This document shows positions 1 through 6,942 of a DNA stretch of 35,849 nt, piece after piece. The notes beneath the pieces were generated by a model. That model made no database searches and was not told the DNA's origin. It worked only from the letters and a program-made list of their open reading frames with translations. The DNA comes from a virus: positions 1 to 35,849 of the IMG/VR virus record IMGVR_UViG_3300036830_000193; one strand, written 5' to 3'. Made by a program: the position numbers and the translations under genes. Position 1 is the stretch's first letter; each line of letters opens with the position of its first letter.

Positions 1-38
1 TCCGCCAGAAACTTGATGGTCAGACTGGAATCGGCCAC
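1..38 (-). CDS. Tape measure protein, N-terminal fragment (runs off left edge)
   Basis: A GTG at 38-36 opens a frame that continues past the left edge. Only the first 12 residues are visible (MADSSLTIKFLA). A short MA-x-x-SLTI-x-x-LA opening is common in tape measure proteins of actinophages, and the gene directly follows the tail assembly chaperone pair, which is where the tape measure gene lies in lambda- and HK97-like tails. It starts 3 bases after the TGA of the chaperone extension, which suggests coupled translation. The assignment rests on position plus a very short sequence. Confidence 0.55.
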   Translation of the reverse strand, partial: MADSSLTIKFLA

Positions 39-41
39 CGC

Positions 42-440
42 TCACACCCCCTCGAGGTCTTCGTCGTATTCGGATTCGATCAGTTCGAGCAACTCGGCCA
101 GGTCGTCGTCGCCCTCGGCGTCGGGATTGGCGGCCCGCAGCTCAGCACGGAACCGCAACTTTTCGAGCACCACCTTCGACAGTCGCCGCTTGCCGTGCGG
201 GGGCATGAAGTCGCTGACAATCAGCGGGCCCTTGCTCTTGTCCGCGTACTGATTGGCGATGATCAACGCCAGGTAGGCGAACGACAGGTCGTGGCGACCG
301 GGGCCGAGCTCGCCGTGGATGCGCTCGTAGAGCTCCCACTCGGTCAGCTCGTGGGCCGGGCAGTCCAGCACCTCGTGGATGTGCTTGCCGAGATGTCCCG
401 CTAGTCGGAGAACGAACTGTCTCCAGGGGGACCTTCGGAG
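42..440 (-). CDS. Tail assembly chaperone, C-terminal (T-like) extension made by -1 frameshift
   Basis: This frame encodes the second half of a lambda G/GT-type chaperone fusion. It has no good start of its own: the first possible start is a GTG at 371, yet coding-like sequence extends upstream (RLAGHLGKHIHEVLD, then the ELTEWELYERI block typical of phage T proteins). It is open from the slippery heptamer at 440-446 to the TGA at 42-44 and lies in the -1 frame relative to the upstream G gene. The frameshift product would be about 263 residues: 131 from G and 132 from this frame. Such fusions bind the tape measure protein and recruit tail tube subunits. The C-terminal 30 residues are very acidic. 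Confidence 0.8.
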   Translation of the reverse strand, partial: LRRSPWRQFVLRLAGHLGKHIHEVLDCPAHELTEWELYERIHGELGPGRHDLSFAYLALIIANQYADKSKGPLIVSDFMPPHGKRRLSKVVLEKLRFRAELRAANPDAEGDDDLAELLELIESEYDEDLEGV

Positions 441-832
441 TTTCCCTCTTCGGCGTCCTTCTCGTCGTCGTCCTGCCCGTTCAGGGTGTTGATCACCCTG
501 ACGAGGCGCTCGGAGACGCCGGCACCCATCTCGCCGAGCACGCCGACACCCTCATCGACGGTGCGGAAGATGTTGTTGCCGTGCTCGTCGATCACCGCCA
601 TGGCGGCGAGCCGCAGGTTGGTGTTCTCCAAGGTGATCTGCAGGCTGGAGCCCTTCTTCTTGAAGTTGCCCCGCTTGTGCAAATCCAGCTCGAAGCCAGT
701 CAGCTCGCGGACCGTAATGGTCAACTCCAGCCGGTCGATCTCGACGTCGGCGGTCTCCAGCTTGTGGTTCTGCGCCGCCGCCGCCAGCTGGCCGGCGCTG
801 CTGAGCTTGGGATAGTTCTTTTTCGCTGCCAC
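401..832 (-). CDS. Tail assembly chaperone (G-like)
   Basis: A 143-residue protein in the position of the lambda gpG/HK97 gp13-type chaperone, between the tail tube gene and the tape measure gene. The body is a small mixed alpha/beta domain. The tail is acidic (DDDEKDAEEGN) and holds the slippery site in its codons. The start is GTG at 832, with GGAG 11 bases upstream. Translation normally stops at 401; a fraction of ribosomes should shift into the downstream frame. Identification is by position and frameshift arrangement rather than strong sequence similarity. Confidence 0.8.
   Translation of the reverse strand: MAAKKNYPKLSSAGQLAAAAQNHKLETADVEIDRLELTITVRELTGFELDLHKRGNFKKKGSSLQITLENTNLRLAAMAVIDEHGNNIFRTVDEGVGVLGEMGAGVSERLVRVINTLNGQDDDEKDAEEGNSEGPPGDSSFSD
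440..446 (-). promoter_or_regulatory. Programmed -1 ribosomal frameshift site (GGGAAAC)
   Basis: On the minus strand the G gene reads GAG GGA AAC, giving the heptamer G GGA AAC of the canonical X-XXY-YYZ form. Slipping back one base pairs the tRNAs with GGG AAA. It differs in one base from the lambda G/GT site GGGAAAG. The 0 frame stops 37 bases later (TAG at 403-401), while the -1 frame stays open to 42. Confidence 0.8.
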
Positions 833-867
833 TACTGTTCATCTCCTTGGTAGGCCAGCCCGGGGAG

Positions 868-1344
868 CTAGCCTTCGATCTTCTTGTCGAGTTCCTGTTT
901 GACGGCCGCGACCGCGCCGTCCTTGCCCTCCGCGAACGCGCGCGCCATGTACTTCTGGGGCGGAATCGTCACCGACGCTTTGCGATGCCAGGCCTCGTCG
1001 TAGCCGAGGAAGGTCATGAAATCTTTCTTGGCGTTGATCGTCATGCCGTCTTCCTGGACTTTCGCGTAGCGCATGACGTCGGTGCCGCGCTCGTTCTCGG
1101 TGCCGGCCTGAGGGCCGGTCTCCCAGCCGGCACCGTCGCCCTCGGCCTCGACCTTGCCGATCGAGCTGCGGAGCGCTCCGGACCGCGTGGGGGCGGTCTG
1201 CTTGGCGGCGGAGACGAACACGTCAGCGCCCTGGCCCATGGTCTCCGTGAGTCCGGGGGGCTGGAGAGCGGACTCGATCTTTTGGATCTTGTCCTTGACG
1301 CTCTCCAGCCCGTCCCACTCCCACGTGATCCGGACACCGGCCAC
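868..1344 (-). CDS. HK97 gp10-like tail completion/minor tail protein
   Basis: A 158-residue protein with the HK97 gp10 family pattern: an N-terminal helix, then residues around 45-60 reading AAKQTAPTRSGALRSSI, which matches the conserved APxxTGxLRxSI block, and a C-terminal block IPPQKYMARAFAEGKD resembling the conserved P-x-x-Ahxxa segment. This family acts at the head-tail junction or tail end. The start is a GTG at 1344 with a poor ribosome site 13 bases after the tail tube stop, so coupled translation is likely. Its place after the tail tube gene is slightly unusual; it more often precedes it. Confidence 0.75.
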   Translation of the reverse strand: MAGVRITWEWDGLESVKDKIQKIESALQPPGLTETMGQGADVFVSAAKQTAPTRSGALRSSIGKVEAEGDGAGWETGPQAGTENERGTDVMRYAKVQEDGMTINAKKDFMTFLGYDEAWHRKASVTIPPQKYMARAFAEGKDGAVAAVKQELDKKIEG

Positions 1345-1357
1345 GTCGACTCAGCTC

Positions 1358-2173
1358 TTAGCTGTAGACGACGTTCCGGGAGCCGAACACGCCGATCTGG
1401 AAAATCGACCCGGAGCCGGTGACGGTGATCTTCGAGCGCAGCTGCTGGTCCAGGTTGTTGCCCTTGGGCAGCACCCAGCGACCCTTGCCGACCGCCGTGA
1501 ACGCCGGCACGCCGCTCGAATAGCTGGTGCCGGTGGACAGGTTGGTCAGCACCACATCGGTCCAGGTGCTGCCGTCCGGGCTGGACTGCCACTCCACCAG
1601 GGCGGACGGGGCGCTACCGGTCACCGACACCGCATGCACTTGAAGCGCCGCGCCGGCCGCCGTCGCGCCGGTGGTGAGCGTGTCGTTGAGGATCGGGCTG
1701 GTGTAGACACCGCCCGAGCCGCCGGTCGTGGTGAGCAACTGCAATGGGTGGAAGAACTGGTAGCCGTTGTCGACCGCGCCACGGGCCATCGCGGTCACGT
1801 CGGTGTCGACCGCGCCCTTCAGCTTGACGTCCAGGTCGTACTTGGTGAGCACGCTGGGCTGGATGATCACATCGAGCATGGAGCCCCAGCCTTGCGGCGC
1901 GACCGCCAGAAGCACATCGGAGTCCTGGCCGAACTTGCGGTTCAGGGCCTGGTGATAGCCGAGCTGGCCCGGCCCGTAGAAGCCCTTGTATTCGATCGAG
2001 GCCTTCTGGATGCCGGCCAGGTCGTAGGAGAACCGGTCGCCGAAGACGGTCACGTCGATGGCGGCGGCGTCCCGCTTGGCCTTCCACTCGTTGTTCTGGC
2101 CGGTGACGTCGTACTCGTCGATCATGATCGACGCGTTCCGACCGACAAGCGGCGCAGCGGATAGGAATGGCAT
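1358..2173 (-). CDS. Major tail tube protein
   Basis: A 271-residue protein that should form the inner tail tube. The N-terminal part (MPFLSAAPLVGRNASIMIDE, then a segment on whether material is tested as VFGDRFSYDLAG) resembles actinophage tube proteins that begin with a named sub-beta domain. Residues about 165-225 hold a SPDGSTWT segment of the sort found in virion surface beta-domains, and a similar segment occurs in the 115-aa protein at 3612-3959. The start ATG overlaps the upstream stop by one base (TAATG). It is followed by gp10-like and chaperone genes, which supports the tube assignment. Confidence 0.75.
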   Translation of the reverse strand: MPFLSAAPLVGRNASIMIDEYDVTGQNNEWKAKRDAAAIDVTVFGDRFSYDLAGIQKASIEYKGFYGPGQLGYHQALNRKFGQDSDVLLAVAPQGWGSMLDVIIQPSVLTKYDLDVKLKGAVDTDVTAMARGAVDNGYQFFHPLQLLTTTGGSGGVYTSPILNDTLTTGATAAGAALQVHAVSVTGSAPSALVEWQSSPDGSTWTDVVLTNLSTGTSYSSGVPAFTAVGKGRWVLPKGNNLDQQLRSKITVTGSGSIFQIGVFGSRNVVYS

Positions 2174-2463
2174 TACGCCGTCCCTCCTTCTTCTTCTTGA
2201 TCTTCGTCGCCAGGTTGGCTAGACCCGGCGACGTATTCGGAAGCCGGGACGACCAGAGGCCCACTGGGCCAATTGCGGTACTTCTCGGTGTCGGGGTCGG
2301 AGGAATCCCATTCCGACCCGGCCTCGAAGATTTGGTCCTTCACGCCACGGCGCTTACTGGACCGCTCGAACTTGATCGCCACCACCAACGGCTCCGAAAC
2401 CGTTTCGTCGGTTTTCTCGGCCGCTAGTGGGTCCGCTTGGGGGGCCGACTTGGACGCGGCCAT
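2173..2463 (-). CDS. Small acidic structural-region protein, unknown function
   Basis: A 96-residue protein between the tail terminator candidate and the tail tube. It has an Ala-rich N-terminus, a central basic patch (FERSSKRRGVKDQ) and a very acidic C-terminus (PGDEDQEEEGG). I do not recognise the family. The start ATG at 2463 lies after a GGAG; the same frame is open further upstream, but that stretch overlaps the previous gene. Its stop overlaps the tube gene start (TAATG), so the two are probably made together. Confidence 0.65.
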   Translation of the reverse strand: MAASKSAPQADPLAAEKTDETVSEPLVVAIKFERSSKRRGVKDQIFEAGSEWDSSDPDTEKYRNWPSGPLVVPASEYVAGSSQPGDEDQEEEGGTA

Positions 2464-2468
2464 AGAAA

Positions 2469-2906
2469 TCACTCCAACCTGAGGGTTATGTCGGCATGGA
2501 CCGTGATCCCGAAATAGGAAGTGCCGCCGACCACGTGCATTCCGTACTCGTCGGCGACGTCCAGCTCGATGTAGGCGACGAGCTGCGACATGTCGTCTTC
2601 GATGTCCTTGGCCAGCAGGTTCTGCAGGAACTGGCCGTCGCCGTCCAGGAGGTCGTCGATCTGGTCTTGGGCCGAGTCCTCGTCCTGGCGATTGGTCACG
2701 AAAGTGAAATCCAGCCTCATGCCAGAAATGCCGACCTTGCCGAACGCCATGGTCTGGAATTGGAGGAATCGGCTGTTGGACGGCTTGATGTAAATGCACG
2801 GAACTGACGGGTTGTCGACCGCGACCGAATAGACCTCGACATCCGGATAAGGCCCGATCCGGTCTTTCAGGGCGCGACGTACCAGCTTGATCTTCTGGTT
2901 GGACAT
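2469..2906 (-). CDS. Putative tail terminator protein
   Basis: A 145-residue protein, size and place typical of the tail terminator that caps the tail tube at the head end. It starts with ATG at 2906 with GAGG 5 bases upstream. The sequence shows an N-terminal helix (IKLVRRALKDRIG), then beta-strands and a final strand pair (YFGITVHADITLRLE), consistent with the alpha/beta fold of lambda gpU-like proteins. No diagnostic motif was recognised; the call rests on gene order (connector, this gene, tube). Confidence 0.55.
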   Translation of the reverse strand: MSNQKIKLVRRALKDRIGPYPDVEVYSVAVDNPSVPCIYIKPSNSRFLQFQTMAFGKVGISGMRLDFTFVTNRQDEDSAQDQIDDLLDGDGQFLQNLLAKDIEDDMSQLVAYIELDVADEYGMHVVGGTSYFGITVHADITLRLE

Positions 2907-2915
2907 GGAACCTCG

Positions 2916-3608
2916 TCAGGCCAGAATCGGATCCCGCAAATGACACAGCAGTTTCAGTGCCAGCGGGTTGAATGGCGGCTGAACCAACATGTTCTTGCCG
3001 CCGCTGTAGCCGGAGATGCCGGCGGACCCGTTGGTCAGATCCTTGGACTTGTAGTGGTCGCTGGCCAGAATCTGACAGGCCTGCGCCACCTCCAACGGAA
3101 CCGCCGACCATCCCCACTTGGCCGTGATCCGCACCCGGGCCCGGCGGGTCGCCCCCCAGAACGGGTCCCGGATCTCCGGCGGCCGGTCGATGCCCCAGTC
3201 GTAGGCCGAGAGCCGCTGGTTGTGCCGGATCGGCGCCGGGAACCACAACTGGCCGACCGAGATGATCCGGTCGTGGGGGTAGCCGAACATCGGCACCGTC
3301 GGCTCGGCCTGCCAATCCCCGTCGGCCCAGGCCACCTCGAAGGTGCCGTCGCCGTCCATGTCGGTCTCCACCACCAGGCCCTCGGTGGTCCAGAAGACGC
3401 CGGGCCGCACATCGATGTAGGTGTCGGGCCGCAGCACGCGCTGCTCAAGGACGTCGGAGGTCCAGAACTGGTCGCCATACCAGTTGTCGATCTGCCGCGA
3501 GCTGGAGCTGACGGCCAGCTGCAGGAGGTCGTCAAACGTGTCTTTGCTGATGTTGAGCGCGAGCTTGAGCTGATCGACCGTGATGTAGTCGGAGCTCGTG
3601 GCGGCCAC
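2916..3608 (-). CDS. Head-tail connector (HK97 gp6-like adaptor)
   Basis: A 230-residue protein. The N-terminus reads YITVDQLKLALN, then DDLLQLAVSSSSRQIDNWYG, which fits the helical opening of HK97 gp6-type adaptors (x-T-x-x-E-x-K-x-x-L, then a helix ending in a WxG segment). The middle is a larger beta-rich insertion than in gp6 itself, as in many actinophage adaptors. It should bind the portal ring and form the first layer of the neck. The start is GTG at 3608, just after the upstream TAA at 3614-3612, with little ribosome-binding sequence. Confidence 0.75.
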   Translation of the reverse strand: MAATSSDYITVDQLKLALNISKDTFDDLLQLAVSSSSRQIDNWYGDQFWTSDVLEQRVLRPDTYIDVRPGVFWTTEGLVVETDMDGDGTFEVAWADGDWQAEPTVPMFGYPHDRIISVGQLWFPAPIRHNQRLSAYDWGIDRPPEIRDPFWGATRRARVRITAKWGWSAVPLEVAQACQILASDHYKSKDLTNGSAGISGYSGGKNMLVQPPFNPLALKLLCHLRDPILA

Positions 3609-3611
3609 GGT

Positions 3612-3959
3612 TTAGGCCAGGTCGCCGGCGGCGACGAGGGTGACGGTGCCGCTGGCGTTCGCCCACGACAGCCGCAGCCAACGGTCCAGCGGCGACCACG
3701 ACTTGACGGCCGTCCCGTTAGCGGTGATCGCGGTGTAGGCGCCCAAGGTGGTCCAGGTGCTGTTGTCGGGGCCGGTCTGCACCGACACCACCAGCGACGC
3801 CCCACCGGACAGGGCACTGGCGGTCAACAGCAGGCTGCGCAGCACCACCGCTTCACCCACATCCACGCCGGCGCTGACGCCGTTGGCGGTGATGACGGTG
3901 GAGGGCAGCGCGAACTTCTCGGTGTGGACGTACAGGCCATCCGCACGCTGATAGGACAT
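3612..3959 (-). CDS. Putative capsid decoration or neck-associated protein
   Basis: A 115-residue protein starting at ATG 3959, preceded by AGGAG 6-7 bases upstream; longer readings start inside the upstream gene. It is beta-strand rich with no Cys. The segment VQTGPDNSTWTTLG is like the SPDGSTWT segment of the tail tube protein, and both are followed by RW-x-R/V residues, suggesting a shared beta-sandwich module used on the virion surface. Position after the capsid gene fits a decoration protein, but function is inferred. Confidence 0.6.
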   Translation of the reverse strand: MSYQRADGLYVHTEKFALPSTVITANGVSAGVDVGEAVVLRSLLLTASALSGGASLVVSVQTGPDNSTWTTLGAYTAITANGTAVKSWSPLDRWLRLSWANASGTVTLVAAGDLA

Positions 3960-3967
3960 GGGGGCTC

Positions 3968-4180
3968 CTAGGTGGTTTCTTTGCGGGGACGGCCGACGCG
4001 CCGGCGCACCTCGGAGGTCATGGATCGCTCCGGGGTGAGGGCACGGTCCTCGGTGACGAGCACCGCGACGCCACCGGCGACCCACGCGGAGGCGGTCTCG
4101 CCGGCAACATCCAGCTCCTCCCCGTCGGCGACGGAGAAGTTGCGGTTGGCGATCGCGGTGAGCATCCGGACGCGGGGCAT
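3968..4180 (-). CDS. Small protein of the post-capsid cluster
   Basis: A 70-residue protein with the pattern V-R-M-L...F-S...G-E-E-L-D...A-x-x-W-V-A-G-G-V-A, which recurs in small proteins encoded just after the major capsid gene in many phages of Gram-positive hosts. Role unknown; a neck or capsid accessory role is possible. The C-terminus is basic (RRRVGRPRK). Its ATG overlaps the upstream TGA by one base (TGATG). Confidence 0.65.
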   Translation of the reverse strand: MPRVRMLTAIANRNFSVADGEELDVAGETASAWVAGGVAVLVTEDRALTPERSMTSEVRRRVGRPRKETT

Positions 4181-4425
4181 CAGACCTGCGGCCTCGGCAC
4201 GTAGTGGATGCGGTCCTCCGGCGGCAGCTCACCGTCCGGGTGGTTCCAGGCGGCGCGTTTGTCGTCGTCGCTGGCCCCCTCGACGGCCAGCAACTTCCAG
4301 GGCTCGACCTCGTTGGGGCTGCCGTCGAGCTTGCGGCCGACGCCGGCCACGTAGGCGACCGCGCGCTCCGGGGCGTCGGCCTCGGCAGCGTTCTCGGGGT
4401 CGGCCTTCTTGCGGCTCACAGCCAT
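4180..4425 (-). CDS. Small hypothetical protein after the capsid gene
   Basis: An 81-residue protein starting with MAVSRKKADPENAAEAD at ATG 4425, the first gene after the capsid terminator. The body holds EPWKLLAVEGASDDDKRAAWNHPDGELP. I do not recognise the family. It is read with the next gene through a TGATG overlap. Confidence 0.6.
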   Translation of the reverse strand: MAVSRKKADPENAAEADAPERAVAYVAGVGRKLDGSPNEVEPWKLLAVEGASDDDKRAAWNHPDGELPPEDRIHYVPRPQV

Positions 4426-4447
4426 GTCGGTGTTCCTTCCGTGGACA

Positions 4448-4486
4448 GCAGAAAGGCCCCGTTCTCGGGGAGCGGGGCCTTTCTGC
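4448..4486 (-). terminator. Intrinsic terminator-like hairpin after the capsid gene
   Basis: Arms of 14 bp (GCAGAAAGGCCCCG and its exact complement, 4448-4461 and 4473-4486) enclose an 11-base loop, 15 bases after the capsid stop codon. There is no long U tract, but CCUUUCUG lies in the 3-prime arm. Such a hairpin would let capsid protein be made in excess over downstream genes. Confidence 0.75.
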
Positions 4487-4500
4487 CTTCGGGGAGCGGG

Positions 4501-5757
4501 TTACGCGTGGTGCTGGAACGCCGCGACGGCGTTCGTGTCCTGCAAGGTGGCGTCCAGGCGGGTGAAGGCCATGAACCCGATCTCCAACTGGTCCATGAAC
4601 CGCTCGTCGAACCGGACCATCTGCATGTCCCGGACCTGGCGGACCACGTACGCCCGGCGGAAGTCGCCGAACAGGATCGACTTGTTGCTGGCGCCCGGAA
4701 CCGCCATGCCCTGGTCGATGAAGTAGGGCTGGCCGTTGATCGTCGGAGCCATGCCCGGGACGGGCACCGGCACCCAGAGCGGGTGCCCCTGGGAGTCCTT
4801 GATCTTCCGGATCACCGCGAGGCTCGCATCGGCCATCATGAACCGGCAGTTCTGCCGGTAGGCCGGGTCGAGCGAGTGCTCGAGGTCGATCAGGTTGTCG
4901 TAGGTGATCGACGTGGTGTCCGCGCCGGTCACCGAGACGGTGGCGTTGGTGGCGACACCCAGCGGCTCGTTGGTGCCGGACGCCTTGACCAGGTCGGGGG
5001 CGACCTTGCGGGCGATCCGGGTGCCCAGGTGATCGGGCAGCCAGGAGTCCAGCGGGAACACCGAGTCCTGCAGCAGCTGCACCGACACCTTGGCGATACC
5101 GGAGGCGTACAGGTACGCGTTCAGGTCGTTGGTGCCGAACACGACGTCAGTCATCGTCGGGCCGGAGCCCTCGGAGACGATGGCGCCCAGGTTGGCCGTG
5201 TCGTCCACGGTCGGCCACTGCAGGTTGTTGCCGGTCGCGGTCTCGATGACCTCCGCGTAGGCCAGCAGCCCACCGAAGGCCTTCATCCGCTCGATGATGA
5301 TCACCCGGTATCCCGGCGGGATCAGGTAACCACCGGAGGTGCCGGGGCTGGTGAACTGCGCCCGGTCCTCCTGCGAGAACTTCCGCATGCCGCGCTGCAG
5401 GATCTGGCGCTCCTCGCGCTCCAAGTCCTGGCGGCCGGCGCGGACGTACTTCGAGAACGCCCGGATGTACTCCTTCTCGGCCGCCTGATCGCGCTGCTCC
5501 GAGCCCTCCTCGTCGCGCTCGTCGTCCCGGCCGGCGCCGGCGTCGATGATGTCGTTGAGGCTCGGGGTGTCGCAGTGGGCCAGCGCCTTCGACCGCTGGT
5601 GACGGGCGGCCAACGAGTTCAGGTCGGCGTTGGCCGCCTGCCAGTTGGTCTCCTCGTCGGCGGTGAGGTCGCGGTCTTCCGCCTCGGCGGTGTCCACGAT
5701 CTCTTTCATGCGGTGCCAGATCGTGTTCTGGCGTTCCATGTATTCGCGGTCGTCCAC
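4501..5757 (-). CDS. Major capsid protein (HK97 fold)
   Basis: A 418-residue HK97 gp5-family capsid protein. Residues 1-120 are charged and helical (a scaffold-like delta domain, ending near RQILQRGMRKF). The mature domain begins around residues 130-150 with TSPGTSGGYLIPPGY, the usual strand after the cleavage point. Later blocks LGVATNATVS, FMMADASLAVIRKIKD, GHPLWVP, ING-PYFIDQGMA and ILFGDFRRAYVVRQ match the A- and P-domain pattern of the family. The adjacent prohead protease probably removes the N-terminal domain. The start is ATG at 5757, and a strong hairpin follows the stop. Confidence 0.95.
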   Translation of the reverse strand: MDDREYMERQNTIWHRMKEIVDTAEAEDRDLTADEETNWQAANADLNSLAARHQRSKALAHCDTPSLNDIIDAGAGRDDERDEEGSEQRDQAAEKEYIRAFSKYVRAGRQDLEREERQILQRGMRKFSQEDRAQFTSPGTSGGYLIPPGYRVIIIERMKAFGGLLAYAEVIETATGNNLQWPTVDDTANLGAIVSEGSGPTMTDVVFGTNDLNAYLYASGIAKVSVQLLQDSVFPLDSWLPDHLGTRIARKVAPDLVKASGTNEPLGVATNATVSVTGADTTSITYDNLIDLEHSLDPAYRQNCRFMMADASLAVIRKIKDSQGHPLWVPVPVPGMAPTINGQPYFIDQGMAVPGASNKSILFGDFRRAYVVRQVRDMQMVRFDERFMDQLEIGFMAFTRLDATLQDTNAVAAFQHHA

Positions 5758-5786
5758 TTCGCGTCCCTTCAGGGCATGCCAAACGG

Positions 5787-5812
5787 CCCCGTGCGCTGCG
5801 CGCGGGGGCTGT
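5787..5812 (-). other. GC-rich hairpin between protease and capsid genes
   Basis: GGCCCCGTGCGC pairs imperfectly with GCGCGGGGGCT across a tiny loop in the 69-base gap before the capsid start. It has no U tract. It may stabilise the capsid mRNA 5-prime end or mark a processing point. Confidence 0.4.
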
Positions 5813-5826
5813 GGCGGGATGAGTGA

Positions 5827-6942
5827 CTAGGCGGCGGGCTGTTTGGCTTCGGTCATGAGCCGGTAGAGCTCACGACGTTTGCCATTCCGAGTGGACGCGG
5901 CCGGCTCGGTTTCGCCGTCTTCCTTACCTGCATCGGGCTGTTGAGTGGTCCCACCCGGCTCACCGCCCGACTTCGACTCGTCATCGTCGTCGTCGATCTC
6001 GATGTCGAACTTCTTCGCCGCCGCCTTGATCTTCGCCTTGATCGAGGCGAGCTGTTCGGCGGTGTACTTGTCCGCGTTGGATTTGACGTTGATATAGCTC
6101 CACGCGGCCTTGACGTGCTCTTTCGTGTCCAAGGGATAGCGGTGGACCCCGTCGGACTGATAGCCCGGGTCCGCGTAGTCGACGTCGCCGTAGGGCTTCT
6201 TCGGGTCATCGGCACGCACGCCGGCGCCCTGATGCGGCGCACCCAGGTCAATCACCGTTCGCGCCAGGTCCTCGTCGTAGCCCAGCGCACCGGCCAGGTC
6301 GGGGCGGTGCCGGGCGGCCCGCGCGATCGCCTCCCGGTCGCCACGGCGCAGCAGCGCCGGCACCAGCGAGTGCCGCAGCCCGGCGGTGGTTTCCTCGTAG
6401 GCCGGGAAGGTGACCGCCGAGACTTCGACCAGCTTGACCTCGCGGATGGTGCGCAGCTCGACGGTGACGCTGTGGCCGTCGGAGGTGGAGACCTGCTCCT
6501 CCGCCCAGTCGTCCTTGATGACGTGGAAGCCGAACGACATCCCGGTGATGTTCCGGTTGGCGACGTTGGCCCGGAGCGCCTCGACGTAGTACAGCCCCGA
6601 GTCCAGCGCAGAATCGGTCAGCAGGCCGCGCGCGTCCTGGCTCAGCTGCAGCGTGCCGGCGCTGACCCGGGACACGACGTAGTAACTGTCGTGGTCGATC
6701 AGCATCCGGGCGTCGCCCTCGCTGAGGGTCTTGCTGAACGTCCCGTCGACCACCTGCTCATAGAAACCCCAGGTCAGCGGGTTTCCGATGGCGGTGCGGA
6801 CGTTGAACACCGAGGCATAGCCGGTGAAGCGCTGTCCGGCCTGGCCGAAGTCTCGAATCTCGACGCCGGCGTCCGCGAAAGCCAGACCCCGGCGCTCCTC
6901 ACCACTCGGCTGGCTACGCAGCATGCCGGTTCCCTTCATCAT
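5827..6942 (-). CDS. Prohead maturation protease with C-terminal DUF6582-like domain
   Basis: A 371-residue protein. Residues 20-190 are an HK97 gp4-type (S78) protease: His84 in LIDHDSYYVVSR, Ser136 in ITGMSFGFHV, and the block LVEVSAVTFPAYEET at 171-185. Residues about 245-320 (KPYGDVDYADPG, then VKAAWSYIN and the LASIKAKIKAAAKKFDI helix) match the DUF6582-type tail found fused to phage proteases or materials-linked proteins. A poly-Asp run and a low-complexity linker follow. It should cut the capsid delta domain inside the prohead. Its ATG overlaps the portal stop (ATGA). Confidence 0.9.
   Translation of the reverse strand: MMKGTGMLRSQPSGEERRGLAFADAGVEIRDFGQAGQRFTGYASVFNVRTAIGNPLTWGFYEQVVDGTFSKTLSEGDARMLIDHDSYYVVSRVSAGTLQLSQDARGLLTDSALDSGLYYVEALRANVANRNITGMSFGFHVIKDDWAEEQVSTSDGHSVTVELRTIREVKLVEVSAVTFPAYEETTAGLRHSLVPALLRRGDREAIARAARHRPDLAGALGYDEDLARTVIDLGAPHQGAGVRADDPKKPYGDVDYADPGYQSDGVHRYPLDTKEHVKAAWSYINVKSNADKYTAEQLASIKAKIKAAAKKFDIEIDDDDDESKSGGEPGGTTQQPDAGKEDGETEPAASTRNGKRRELYRLMTEAKQPAA

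Noticed and set aside
4204-5826. Long plus-strand frame of 540 codons opposite the capsid gene
   Set aside because: It is the antisense shadow of the capsid gene in high-GC DNA; no ribosome site and no recognisable domain. Many other long opposite-strand frames (8320-10050, 17422-18837, 5941-6963) are rejected for the same reason.
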